Positions 22,229 to 29,457 are shown, counted from the stretch's first letter. The stretch: DNA of 30,340 nucleotides from DASVEG01 sp035540495 (GCA_035540495.1 DATLGL010000009.1:1-30340), one strand, 5' to 3'. Numbers and translations are program-made. The notes: generated by a model not told the origin, from the letters alone.

Positions 22229-23817
22229 CAGGCGGAAGCCTCCGTGGTCGAGCGGGTGTCGTACAGCGGATACGGCGAGCGCACGTCGGGCACCTCGTCG
22301 AAGTTGTGGCGCACGGGGGGCGATGCCGCCGACCACTCGAGGGTGAGACCCTCGTACGGATCGCTCGGCGCGTCACCGGCAGGCCCGACGACGAGCGGCA
22401 GCAGCGTCAGCACCCCGAGGGCGAAGATCGCGGCGCCGACGGCACCGAGGATCGCGATCCCGTTGTCGGCCTCGAGCCCCATCAGGTATGACGGGGCGGC
22501 GAACAGGACGGCACCCACGAGCAGCAGACCGCCGGTCGCCGCACCCATGCCGAGCGAGGGCACCCGGCCACGGAGCTTCGGACCCCAGTACAGGTAGCCG
22601 GCCGCGAGGCCGAGCACCGTCTGGCCCAGCATGAAGAGGGTGACGTTGCCGTTGCGGTACAGCCCGGTCTCGGCGCCCTCGATCTCGGAGACGGCAGCGA
22701 CGACGAGCACCGCGATGAGGAGGCCGTCGATCAGGAAGTGGGCGAGGAACGGCACCGCGCCACCGATCAGGCGTGCCTTGGCGCCGCGAACGCTGGCGAG
22801 GAAGGTGAGCACCGCCAGCGCCGCCGGGATCGCCACGAGCACGGCGAGACCGGTGCCGAAAGGCGGGAACGGGCTGTCGAGGAGGCTGGTGGCGCCGACC
22901 CATGCGACGAGAGAGAACAGCGGCGTGGCGGCGGCTGCGGCGCGGCTCACCGCGTGGAAGGCGAGCGGCCGCCGAAGGACCGTGGCGACGATGTCGCAGT
23001 AGATGCCGATCGTGGCGCCGAAGAAGACGAACGCCTCGGGGCGGCCGAGGAGCCACAGCTCGTGCTCCCAGATGCGGCGGGCGCCGATGCCGGAGGCGAA
23101 GATCGCGCTGCCGTAGCGCTGGTCGAGGTAGAGCAGCACGAGCCCGGCGAGGAACACCGGCGTGCTGAGCACGAGGACGAGGCTCGTGGCAGCAGTGCTC
23201 CAGGAGAAGGCCGGCATGTGGACCAGACGGAGCCCGTCGGCCCGCCGGTTGAGCACCGTGACCAGCAGGTTCGCGGCAGCGAGCAACGTCCCGACGGCCA
23301 CGATCACGAGACCTGCGATGAGCAGGAGCACGGCGTCGGCAGCCCGCTCGCCGGCGGCGGCCGCAGGCGGCACGCTCGACGCGAGGCTGTTGAGGCGGGT
23401 GTCGTCGATGACGTAGGAGAGCCCGGCGAGGATCGAGCCGCCGAGGAACAGCCACAGGGCGAAGCTGTGGAGGCGCGGCATCGCGAGGCGGTGGCCGCCG
23501 ATCTGGAGCGGTGTGACGTAGGTGGCGAGGCCGATCCACAGCGCCGGGATGCCGATCACGAACGCGAAGATCGTCGACGCCGACGCCAGGCGAGAGCCGG
23601 GGCGGGTGAAGGCGTCTGCGCTGTCGCCGAACGCGGGCAGGTGGAACAGGGCGGCGGCGGCGCAGGCGGCGACGAGCGCCACCAGCCCACCCAGCGCGAA
23701 CAGGAGCCCGAGTCGCTTGTGCTCGCCGGTCGCGACGACCGCGGCGATCCCGCGCTCGACGGGCGGCGGTGCGAGGTCGTCCGGTGTCTCGGGGGGACGT
23801 GTCTCGGTGAGGGTCAT
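22228..23817 (-). CDS. Heme-copper oxidase subunit I homologue lacking every metal ligand
   Basis: The 529-residue, roughly twelve-helix protein is clearly related to CoxA: EHKRLGLLF vs DHKRIGILY, LAMPRLHSFALW vs VAFPRLNALSYW, AAANLLVTVLNRRADGLRLV vs GAANLITTILNMRAPGMTLM, LGRPEAF vs FGHPEVY, and ending HNFDEVPDVRS vs HNFDEIPVVHS. Ligand positions are replaced: low-spin heme His93 and His408 are Ser81 and Thr393; CuB His271, His320 and His321 are Arg259, Gly308 and Ala309; high-spin heme His406 is Asn391; Tyr275 is Phe263. D-channel Asp122 is Arg110 and K-channel Lys is hydrophobic. It cannot bind hemes or CuB in the known way. The reading frame is intact and it is the first gene of the oxidase operon, with AGGAAGG just before its ATG. 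Confidence 0.85.
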   Translation of the reverse strand: MTLTETRPPETPDDLAPPPVERGIAAVVATGEHKRLGLLFALGGLVALVAACAAAALFHLPAFGDSADAFTRPGSRLASASTIFAFVIGIPALWIGLATYVTPLQIGGHRLAMPRLHSFALWLFLGGSILAGLSYVIDDTRLNSLASSVPPAAAAGERAADAVLLLIAGLVIVAVGTLLAAANLLVTVLNRRADGLRLVHMPAFSWSTAATSLVLVLSTPVFLAGLVLLYLDQRYGSAIFASGIGARRIWEHELWLLGRPEAFVFFGATIGIYCDIVATVLRRPLAFHAVSRAAAAATPLFSLVAWVGATSLLDSPFPPFGTGLAVLVAIPAALAVLTFLASVRGAKARLIGGAVPFLAHFLIDGLLIAVLVVAAVSEIEGAETGLYRNGNVTLFMLGQTVLGLAAGYLYWGPKLRGRVPSLGMGAATGGLLLVGAVLFAAPSYLMGLEADNGIAILGAVGAAIFALGVLTLLPLVVGPAGDAPSDPYEGLTLEWSAASPPVRHNFDEVPDVRSPYPLYDTRSTTEASA

Positions 23818-23861
23818 GCGCCTTCCTGGTGCACTGTTGGATCGGGCCTCAGAGCGCCGAA

Positions 23862-23867
23862 ACCCTA
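23862..23867 (-). promoter_or_regulatory. -10 box for the nine-gene oxidase operon
   Basis: TAGGGT on the minus strand (23867 to 23862) would start transcription near 23855, giving a 38-base leader that contains AGGAAGG before ATG 23817. This is one of few transcripts here with a conventional leader. No convincing -35 box is visible. Confidence 0.4.
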
Positions 23868-23919
23868 TCCAGGGCGGGCGTCTGGCACGTAGTTCGGACG
23901 ACGGCTCGGGCCACGACGC

Positions 23920-24831
23920 CTACCCGATGAGCAGGGCGTCCAAGGCCATCGCTGCGAAGAGCAACGTGACGTAGGAGATCGAGTACGAGAACAGCCGCAT
24001 CGCCCTGGCCGCGGTTCCGTCGCGCTGGAGCTGCAGGGCGTAGACGACGAAGACGGCACCGAGCACCACGGCCGACGCCGTGTAGACGATGCCCATGTCC
24101 GCGACCGGCGCGAACAGCAGCGAGCACGCCCAGAGGGCGACGGTGTAGATCACGATCTGGCGCGCGGTCTTCGAGAAGCTCGCGACGGCGGGCAGCATCG
24201 GGACCCCGGCCGCGGCGTAGTCGTCCTTGTACTTCACCGCGAGCGCCCAGAAGTGCGGTGGCGTCCACACGAAGATCACCGCGAACAGGACGAGCGGGGC
24301 CAACGAGAGCGTGTTCGTGACCGCAGCCCAACCCACGAGGACCGGGACCGCGCCGGCGGCTCCGCCGATGACGATGTTGTGCTCCGACGTGCGCTTCAGC
24401 CAGAGCGTGTAGACGAAGACGTAGAAGAGAGTCGCCGAGATCGCCAGGACGGCCGACAGCAGGTTCACGGTCAGCCAGAGCTGGAAGAAGGCCACGACCT
24501 CGAGCGTCACCGCGAAGACCAGAGCCGCGGTCGGCGTGACCTCGCCCGTCACGAGCGGCCGCCCCTGCGTGCGCTTCATGATCCGGTCGATGTCCCGGTC
24601 GACGTACATGTTGATGGCGTTCGCGCCGCCCGCGGCCAGCGAGCCGCCGATGAGGGTGGCGAGGACGAGGCCGAGGGGCGGGAGGCCGCGCTCGGCGACG
24701 ACCATCGTCGGGACGGTCGTCACGAGCAGCAGCTCGATGATCCTGGGCTTCGTGAGTGCGACGTAGGCCTTGAGGCGCGCGAATGGAGCGAGACGCGAAC
24801 GTGCCGGGCCCACGAGAGGAGGAGTGGCCAT
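23920..24831 (-). CDS. ctaB: Protoheme IX farnesyltransferase (heme O synthase)
   Basis: The 303-residue UbiA-family prenyltransferase has about nine helices and both Asp-rich sites: NMYVDRDIDRIMKRTQGRPL and YKDDYAAAGVPMLP. TKPRIIELLLVTTVPTM near the N-terminus and WTPPHFWALA are CtaB/Cox10 signatures. It adds a farnesyl group to heme B to make heme O, the precursor of heme A for the caa3 oxidase encoded next on the same strand. A 102-bp gap with a promoter separates them. The ATG at 24831 has a TAGAGT box 11 bases upstream; the long frame extending to 25731 is antisense to ctaA. Confidence 0.95.
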   Translation of the reverse strand: MATPPLVGPARSRLAPFARLKAYVALTKPRIIELLLVTTVPTMVVAERGLPPLGLVLATLIGGSLAAGGANAINMYVDRDIDRIMKRTQGRPLVTGEVTPTAALVFAVTLEVVAFFQLWLTVNLLSAVLAISATLFYVFVYTLWLKRTSEHNIVIGGAAGAVPVLVGWAAVTNTLSLAPLVLFAVIFVWTPPHFWALAVKYKDDYAAAGVPMLPAVASFSKTARQIVIYTVALWACSLLFAPVADMGIVYTASAVVLGAVFVVYALQLQRDGTAARAMRLFSYSISYVTLLFAAMALDALLIG

Positions 24832-24842
24832 CCCGGGCAGCG

Positions 24843-24848
24843 ACTCTA
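24843..24848 (-). promoter_or_regulatory. -10 box for ctaB
   Basis: TAGAGT (24848 to 24843) is 11 bases from the ctaB ATG, implying a leader of about five bases. Confidence 0.35.
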
Positions 24849-24897
24849 CGGCCACCGGCTCAACCACCGCCAAGTGGCCGAAAGCAGTCGCGCTCCT

Positions 24898-24903
24898 TAG
24901 CCT
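24898..24903 (+). promoter_or_regulatory. -10 box for ctaA-clpS-DUF2017
   Basis: TAGCCT ends nine bases before GTG 24913 and only three before TTG 24907, favouring the GTG as the ctaA start. Confidence 0.4.
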
Positions 24904-24912
24904 TGGTTGCCG

Positions 24913-25824
24913 GTGTCCCGTCTGGCGCTGAGCCCCCGCACGTACGCGCGCGTCACCCTGGTGGCGCTCATCGCGCTCGCGGCGATCGTGGTCACCGGCG
25001 CCGGCGTGCGCCTGACCGGCTCGGGCCTCGGCTGCCCCGACTGGCCGACATGCGCCGAGGGACGCCTCGTCGCACCGTTGGAGTACCACGCGATGGTCGA
25101 GTTCCTGAACCGGACGGTCACCGGGCTCGTATCGCTCGCCGTCATGCTCGCGGTGCTGGGGTCGCTGATCCGGCGCCCTCGCCGGCGCGACCTCACGTGG
25201 CTGTCGCTTGGACTCGTCGCCGGGGTGCTGGGGCAGATCGTCCTCGGTGGGCTCGTCGTCCTGTTCCACCTGTGGCCTCCGCTCGTGATGGGCCACTTCG
25301 TCCTCTCGATGATCCTGCTGTTGAACGCGGCCGTCCTCCACCACCGGGCGTCGCAGCCGGACGGCGCCGTGATGACGCTGGCCGTCGCTCCCGAACACGC
25401 ATCGATCGGTCGCGTCCTCGTCGTCGCGGCTTCGATCGTCATCCTCCTCGGCACCGTTGTCACCGGGTCGGGCCCGCACGCCGGCAGCCACGACGGCGAG
25501 CTCGTCGAGCGGTTGCCGTTCGAGCTCGAGACGGTCGCCCGCCTTCACGGCATCTCGGTGCTGATCTTCCTCGGGCTGACCCTGTTCCTGCTCCGGTCGC
25601 TGCGGGCGTCGGGAGCGGCGCCCATCGTCCTCCGCCGAGCGACGGCGTTGCTCGTCGTGATCGTCGCCCAGGGCGCGATCGGGTACTCGCAGTACTTCCT
25701 CGGCGTGCCTGCCGGCCTCGTCGCGCTCCACATCGCCGGATCGATCGCCGTGTGGCTGGCGACCCTCGAGCTGGTCCTCGACATGAAGGTCGCCGTCGCC
25801 GAACGGGTAGCGGTCGCCGCGTGA
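24913..25824 (+). CDS. ctaA: Heme A synthase
   Basis: The 303-residue, eight-helix protein matches CtaA/Cox15. ITGAGVRLTGSGLGCPDWPTC-like sequence (start near residue 27) gives the family opening and a Cys pair; then VEFLNRTVTGLV, MGHFVLSMILLL, ARLHGISVLIF and ALHIAGSIAVW supply heme-ligand histidines. In the EFLNR motif the position often occupied by His is Asn; as I recall this occurs in other actinobacterial CtaA proteins, so I do not treat it as a defect. It oxidises the C8 methyl of heme O to give heme A. GTG 24913 is favoured by the -10 box; TTG 24907 adds two residues. It overlaps clpS by GTGA. Confidence 0.92.
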   Translation: MSRLALSPRTYARVTLVALIALAAIVVTGAGVRLTGSGLGCPDWPTCAEGRLVAPLEYHAMVEFLNRTVTGLVSLAVMLAVLGSLIRRPRRRDLTWLSLGLVAGVLGQIVLGGLVVLFHLWPPLVMGHFVLSMILLLNAAVLHHRASQPDGAVMTLAVAPEHASIGRVLVVAASIVILLGTVVTGSGPHAGSHDGELVERLPFELETVARLHGISVLIFLGLTLFLLRSLRASGAAPIVLRRATALLVVIVAQGAIGYSQYFLGVPAGLVALHIAGSIAVWLATLELVLDMKVAVAERVAVAA

Positions 25825-26111
25825 GCACGGCCCCGGTCGAGATCGATCTGCCCGAGATCGACGAGTCGACGACCGTCGACCGGCCGTGGATCGTGATCGT
25901 CTGGAACGATCCCATCAACTTGATGAGCTACGTCACGTTCGTGCTCCAGAAGCTGTTCGGCTACAGCCTCGAGAAGGCGACGAAGCTCATGCTCCAGGTG
26001 CACAACGAGGGCCGGGCCGTGGTGTCATCGGGCACCCGCGAGTCGTGCGAGATGGACGTCTACCGCCTCCACCAGCACGGGCTGTGGGCGACCATGGAAC
26101 ACGAGTCGTGA
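25821..26111 (+). CDS. clpS: ATP-dependent Clp protease adaptor ClpS
   Basis: The 96-residue protein has the full ClpS core: VWNDPINLMSYVTFVLQKLF, then a helix YSLEKATKLMLQVHNEGRAV, and a final strand region CEMDVYRLHQHGLWATMEHE. ClpS binds ClpC/ClpA and delivers N-degron substrates; the NDPxN motif and the hydrophobic pocket residues contact the substrate N-terminus. Its start is GTG 25821, overlapping ctaA, and it overlaps the DUF2017 gene by GTGA. Much of the longer frame upstream is shadow of ctaA. Confidence 0.94.
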   Translation: MSTAPVEIDLPEIDESTTVDRPWIVIVWNDPINLMSYVTFVLQKLFGYSLEKATKLMLQVHNEGRAVVSSGTRESCEMDVYRLHQHGLWATMEHES

Positions 26112-26578
26112 GCGTCTGGTTCAAGCGGACCCGCACCGGCACGTTCCGCCTGAAGCTCGGCCGCGAGGAGCGCGAGGCGCTCCGGTGGCTGTGCGGACAG
26201 ATGCGCGAGCTCCTCGCGGGCGACGTCGACGAAGGCGATCCCGCGGTCGCGCGCCTCTTCCCGCCGGCCTACGGTCCCGACCACGAGGACAAGAACGCCG
26301 AGTACTCGCGACTCATGCGCGACGAGCTGCTCACGGGCCGGCTCGGCGCGCTCGAGGTGGTCGCGGAGTCGGTCGACGCGTCCGAGGTCACCGAGGAGCA
26401 GCTGGTCGCGTGGATGGGAGCGCTCAACGACATCCGGCTGGTGCTCGGTACCCGTCTCGAGGTGACCGAGGACATGGAGGAGGTGCCCGACGACGATCCG
26501 CGGGCTCCGATGTTCGGGCTCTACCAGTACCTGACGTGGCTGCAGTCGGACGTCATCGACGCGCTGCAGGAGGTCTAG
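26108..26578 (+). CDS. DUF2017 family protein
   Basis: The 156-residue soluble protein begins VSVWFKRTRTGTFRLKLGRE and ends WLQSDVIDALQEV. It is helical and acidic, with EREALRWLCGQMRELL, the conserved ARLFPPAYGPDHEDKNAEY segment and AWMGALNDIRLVLGTRLEV. I recognise it as DUF2017, a family found in actinobacteria next to clpS. Function is not established; the overlap with clpS suggests a link to proteolysis, which is inference. Its last 26 bases overlap the 3' end of the convergent plsY gene. Confidence 0.85.
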   Translation: MSVWFKRTRTGTFRLKLGREEREALRWLCGQMRELLAGDVDEGDPAVARLFPPAYGPDHEDKNAEYSRLMRDELLTGRLGALEVVAESVDASEVTEEQLVAWMGALNDIRLVLGTRLEVTEDMEEVPDDDPRAPMFGLYQYLTWLQSDVIDALQEV

Positions 26579-27167
26579 CCGTAGCGAAGCGGTAGACGAT
26601 CACCGCGCTGCTCGTCGCCGCGGCGATCGGGAGCGCCTTCGTCGGCTTCGGGCCCCACAGGTTCGCCCACCCGCGCCGCCACCACAGCAGGCCGCCGACG
26701 ACCCAGAACACCGACGCGACGTTCGTCGCCGCGAACGCCCGCGACTTCCACGACCTCGTGCTGGTGACGGCGGCGACGCCGAGGTCGATCGGGAAGTAGG
26801 CGGGGAACGTGGCGAGGCACTGACCGACGCTGCACGCCACGCCCTTGCCTCCCTTGAACCCGTTCCACACCGGGAAGCAGTGACCGATCACGCTGGCGGT
26901 GCCGCCGACGTGGGCGCCGGTCGCACCGGCGACGCGCTGGCCGATGCGCGCAGCGAGCGCCGCCTTCGCGATGTCGGCACCCATCACCCCGTAGCCCCAC
27001 TTCTTCCCCAGTACGCCGACCGCGTTGGCTCCGCCCGGGTTGCCCGACCCGCTCGCACGCAGATCGACGGTGCCGTCGGTCGCGAGCCCGGCGGCGACAT
27101 CCGCGGACGGGATGGTGCCGAGGAGGTACCCGGTGATGGCCGCCGCCGCGACCCGGATCGAACGCAC
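26553..27167 (-). CDS. plsY: Acyl-phosphate:glycerol-3-phosphate acyltransferase PlsY
   Basis: The 204-residue membrane protein has the PlsY motifs: TGYLLGTIPSADVAAG at the N-terminus, then SGNPGGANAVGVLGKKWG, and GHCFPVWNGFKGGKGVACSV. It transfers acyl groups from acyl-phosphate to glycerol-3-phosphate in the first step of phospholipid synthesis. The C-terminus departs from the usual pattern, with a short Trp/Arg-rich segment (WWRRGWANLWGPKP). GTG 27167 is chosen because the family's first helix begins there and a TACGTT -10 box lies six bases upstream; the frame to 27224 would overlap the divergent hydrolase. Its 3' end overlaps the DUF2017 gene. Confidence 0.88.
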   Translation of the reverse strand: MRSIRVAAAAITGYLLGTIPSADVAAGLATDGTVDLRASGSGNPGGANAVGVLGKKWGYGVMGADIAKAALAARIGQRVAGATGAHVGGTASVIGHCFPVWNGFKGGKGVACSVGQCLATFPAYFPIDLGVAAVTSTRSWKSRAFAATNVASVFWVVGGLLWWRRGWANLWGPKPTKALPIAAATSSAVIVYRFATARPPAARR

Positions 27168-27173
27168 CGGCGG

Positions 27174-27183
27174 AACGTAGCGT
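27174..27183. promoter_or_regulatory. Overlapping divergent -10 boxes (plsY / hydrolase)
   Basis: AACGTAGCGT has the form ANNNTANNNT. Leftward TACGTT is six bases from plsY GTG 27167; rightward TAGCGT is six bases from hydrolase GTG 27190. Only 22 bp separate the start codons and the arrangement is exactly symmetric, so both mRNAs would be leaderless. Confidence 0.65.
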
Positions 27184-27189
27184 GACGAC

Positions 27190-28041
27190 GTGGCAACGGT
27201 TCGGGTCACCACCGCGGACGGCATCGGGCTCCACGTCTACGTCGACACGCCGGACGTCTCGCACGACCGCAGCTCCGAGGACGTGCCTGCGCTGCTCGTG
27301 CACGGGCTGGCGTCGAACGCACGGCTGTGGGACGGCGTACGCCGCGCGCTCTACGAGTCAGGGCACACCGTGGCAGCGGTCGACCTCCGCGGCCACGGCC
27401 TGTCCGACAAGCCCGACGCGGGCTACGACTTCGCGACGATCACGGCCGACGTGGTGTCGGTGCTCGATGCTCTCGGCTGGGATCGGGCCGTCGTCGCCGG
27501 GCAGTCGTGGGGCGGCAACGTGGTGCTCGAGCTCGCGGGCCGCCATGCCGAGCGGTGTGCGGCGATCGTCTGCGTCGACGGCGGGTGGATCACCCTCTCC
27601 TCGCTCGGACCGTGGGAGGTCGTGCGGGAGCGGCTGGCGCCACCCCAGACCGAGGGCACGCCGCGCGCCGCGATCGAGCGCTACATGCGCCAGGCCCACC
27701 CGGTGTGGACCGACGAGGCGATCGAGGGAGCGTTGGCGTGCTTCGAGGTGCGCGACGACGGCACGGTGGCGCCCCACCTCACGCTCGAGCGGCACCTCAC
27801 GATCCTGCGTCATCTGTGGGAACACGAACCCGCCCAGCTGTACCCCCGGCTCCGTACACCGGTCGTGCTGGTGCCCTGCGACGACGGATCGCCCCGGGTG
27901 GAATCGACACGAACTGCGGTGGCTGCGGCGGAGGCGGCGATACCCGACGTCCGCACCGTGTGGTTCCGCTCGTCGCACGACGTACACGCCGAGCGGCCCG
28001 ACGACATCGCGGCGATCATCCGTGAGGAGGCGCGGCGATGA
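27190..28041 (+). CDS. Alpha/beta hydrolase
   Basis: The 283-residue protein has a typical alpha/beta-hydrolase fold: LLVHGLASNARLWDGV (oxyanion HG), VDLRGHGLSDKP, nucleophile elbow GQSWGG (Ser106), a helical lid at about 135-200, PVVLVPCDDGS near the acid position and a late His in SSHDVHAERP. The substrate is not predictable; esterase, lipase or haloperoxidase-like annotations are all possible. GTG 27190 gives a leaderless mRNA. Its stop overlaps the next ATG (ATGA), so the two products may act together. Confidence 0.88.
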   Translation: MATVRVTTADGIGLHVYVDTPDVSHDRSSEDVPALLVHGLASNARLWDGVRRALYESGHTVAAVDLRGHGLSDKPDAGYDFATITADVVSVLDALGWDRAVVAGQSWGGNVVLELAGRHAERCAAIVCVDGGWITLSSLGPWEVVRERLAPPQTEGTPRAAIERYMRQAHPVWTDEAIEGALACFEVRDDGTVAPHLTLERHLTILRHLWEHEPAQLYPRLRTPVVLVPCDDGSPRVESTRTAVAAAEAAIPDVRTVWFRSSHDVHAERPDDIAAIIREEARR

Positions 28042-29315
28042 CCCGCGTCCTCACGTTGATGGGCTCCGGCGAAACGAGCCCGACGATGGTGAAGACGCAT
28101 CGCGAGCTCCTCGAACGCATCGACGGCGGAGCGGTGCTCCTCGACACGCCGTTCGGTTTCCAGTCGAACGCGGACGAGCTGACAGCACGGGCCCGGCAGT
28201 ACTTCTCCGAGAGCGTCGGCCGTGCACTCGAGGTCGCGTCGTTCCGGTCGTCGGACGACATCGGTTCGGTGTCGTACGAGCGGGCGCTCGACCTGATCCG
28301 TGGTGCGGGGTACGTCTTCGCAGGACCGGGAAGTCCGACGTACGCACTCCGCCAGTGGCAGTCGTCGCTCGTGCCCGCGTTGCTCGTCGAGAAGCTCTCT
28401 TCGGGCGGGTGCGTGACGTTCGCCTCCGCTGCCGCGCTCACGCTCGGGGTGGTAACGGTGCCCGTCTACGAGATCTACAAGGTCGGCGCCGAGCCGGTGT
28501 GGGAGGAAGGCCTCGACGTGCTCGGTGACGCCACCGGGCTGCGGGCGGCGGTGATCCCCCACTTCAACAACGCCGAGGGCGGGACCCACGACACGCGCTA
28601 CTGCTACCTCGGCGAGTCGCGTCTCGCCGTGATGGAGCGGTCGCTGCCCGACGGTGCGTTCGTGCTGGGGATCGACGAGCACACGGGGCTCGTGCTCGAC
28701 CTCGACCGCGGCGCGGGCACCGTCGTCGGTGTCGGCAGCGTGACCGCCCGATGGCCCGATGGCGCGACGGCGATCTGGACGAGCGGCGAGACGGTGACGA
28801 TCGAGCACCTCAGCGCGCACCCGCAGGGCACCTCGGTGGTCGCGCCGACGTCGCCCGCAGCGCATGCCGCGTCCGCAACGGCAGGCGCGCCCGACGGCGC
28901 ACGTCCGACGGAGAGCCCGCTCAACGACGAGGTGCGGGCGGCGGAGGCGGCGTTCGCGACGGCCGTCGACGCGCGTGATGTGGACGCCGCGGTGCAGGTC
29001 GTGCTCGACCTCGAGGCCGAGATCCACCGCTGGGCGAACGAGACGTTCTCTTCCGACGAGATGGATCGAGCGCGGGCGGTCCTGCGTTCGATGATCGTGC
29101 GGCTGGGAGCAGTGGCCGCGACGGGTGCTCGTGACCCACGGGCGGTGATCGCCCCGTTCGTCGACGCGCTGCTCGACGTCCGTCGCAGCGCACGCGCCGC
29201 GAGACGCTTCGACGACGCCGACTCGGTTCGCGACCGTCTCGTCGAGATCGGCGTGGAGGTGCGCGACACACCCGACGGCACCGAGTGGGGCCTGAGAGGC
29301 GGCCTGGTACCCTGA
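28038..29315 (+). CDS. Peptidase S51-like domain fused to a CysRS C-terminal-like domain
   Basis: The 425-residue protein has two parts. Residues 1-260 resemble the class I glutamine-amidotransferase-like fold of peptidase S51/cyanophycinase proteins: LTLMGSGETSPTMV, FAGPGSPTYALRQW, an elbow CVTFASAAALTLG with Ser130 as candidate nucleophile, IPHFNNAEGGTHDTRYCY and GIDEHTGLVLDLDRG. A Pro/Ala/Thr-rich linker (about 262-292) leads to residues 295-420, which look like the helical C-terminal domain of cysteinyl-tRNA synthetase, ending FDDADSVRDRLVEIGVEVRD and TPDGTEW. No synthetase catalytic domain is present. The combination is unusual; a peptidase directed to an RNA or tRNA-like partner is speculative. 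It ends 17 bp before tRNA-Glu. Confidence 0.75.
   Translation: MTRVLTLMGSGETSPTMVKTHRELLERIDGGAVLLDTPFGFQSNADELTARARQYFSESVGRALEVASFRSSDDIGSVSYERALDLIRGAGYVFAGPGSPTYALRQWQSSLVPALLVEKLSSGGCVTFASAAALTLGVVTVPVYEIYKVGAEPVWEEGLDVLGDATGLRAAVIPHFNNAEGGTHDTRYCYLGESRLAVMERSLPDGAFVLGIDEHTGLVLDLDRGAGTVVGVGSVTARWPDGATAIWTSGETVTIEHLSAHPQGTSVVAPTSPAAHAASATAGAPDGARPTESPLNDEVRAAEAAFATAVDARDVDAAVQVVLDLEAEIHRWANETFSSDEMDRARAVLRSMIVRLGAVAATGARDPRAVIAPFVDALLDVRRSARAARRFDDADSVRDRLVEIGVEVRDTPDGTEWGLRGGLVP
29308..29313 (+). promoter_or_regulatory. -10 box for tRNA-Glu within the upstream gene end
   Basis: TACCCT covers the last codon region of the S51-like gene. Initiation near 29320 would give a 13-base 5' leader before tRNA-Glu. 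The -35 is not recognisable. Confidence 0.3.
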
Positions 29316-29332
29316 CGGTCCGCTTCACACCG

Positions 29333-29405
29333 GCCCCCATCGTCTAGCGGCCTAGGACGCCACCCTTTCAAGGTGGTAGCACGGGTTCGAATCCCGTTGG
29401 GGGTG
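29333..29405 (+). tRNA. tRNA-Glu (TTC)
   Basis: The acceptor GCCCCCA pairs with TGGGGGT with a terminal G-U. The anticodon stem CCACC/GGTGG encloses CTTTCAA (anticodon TTC), and the T-arm is ACGGG-TTCGAAT-CCCGT. The discriminator is G29405. CCA is not encoded. The length of 73 and the G-U end pair are common for actinobacterial tRNA-Glu. Confidence 0.95.
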
Positions 29406-29457
29406 CTTGCTCCGGCTCCGGTGAGCAACGGCTTACGAACCCCTGTCGCCGTGCGTG

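Noticed and set aside
22228..23817. Calling this gene a second functional oxidase (for example cbb3- or ba3-type)
   Set aside because: None of the six histidines shared by all heme-copper oxidase types is present at the aligned positions, and no cytochrome c subunit belongs to the module.
24913..25824. CtaA judged inactive because EFLNR has Asn where His is common
   Set aside because: From memory, Asn at this site is frequent in actinobacterial heme A synthases; other His and the Cys pair are present.
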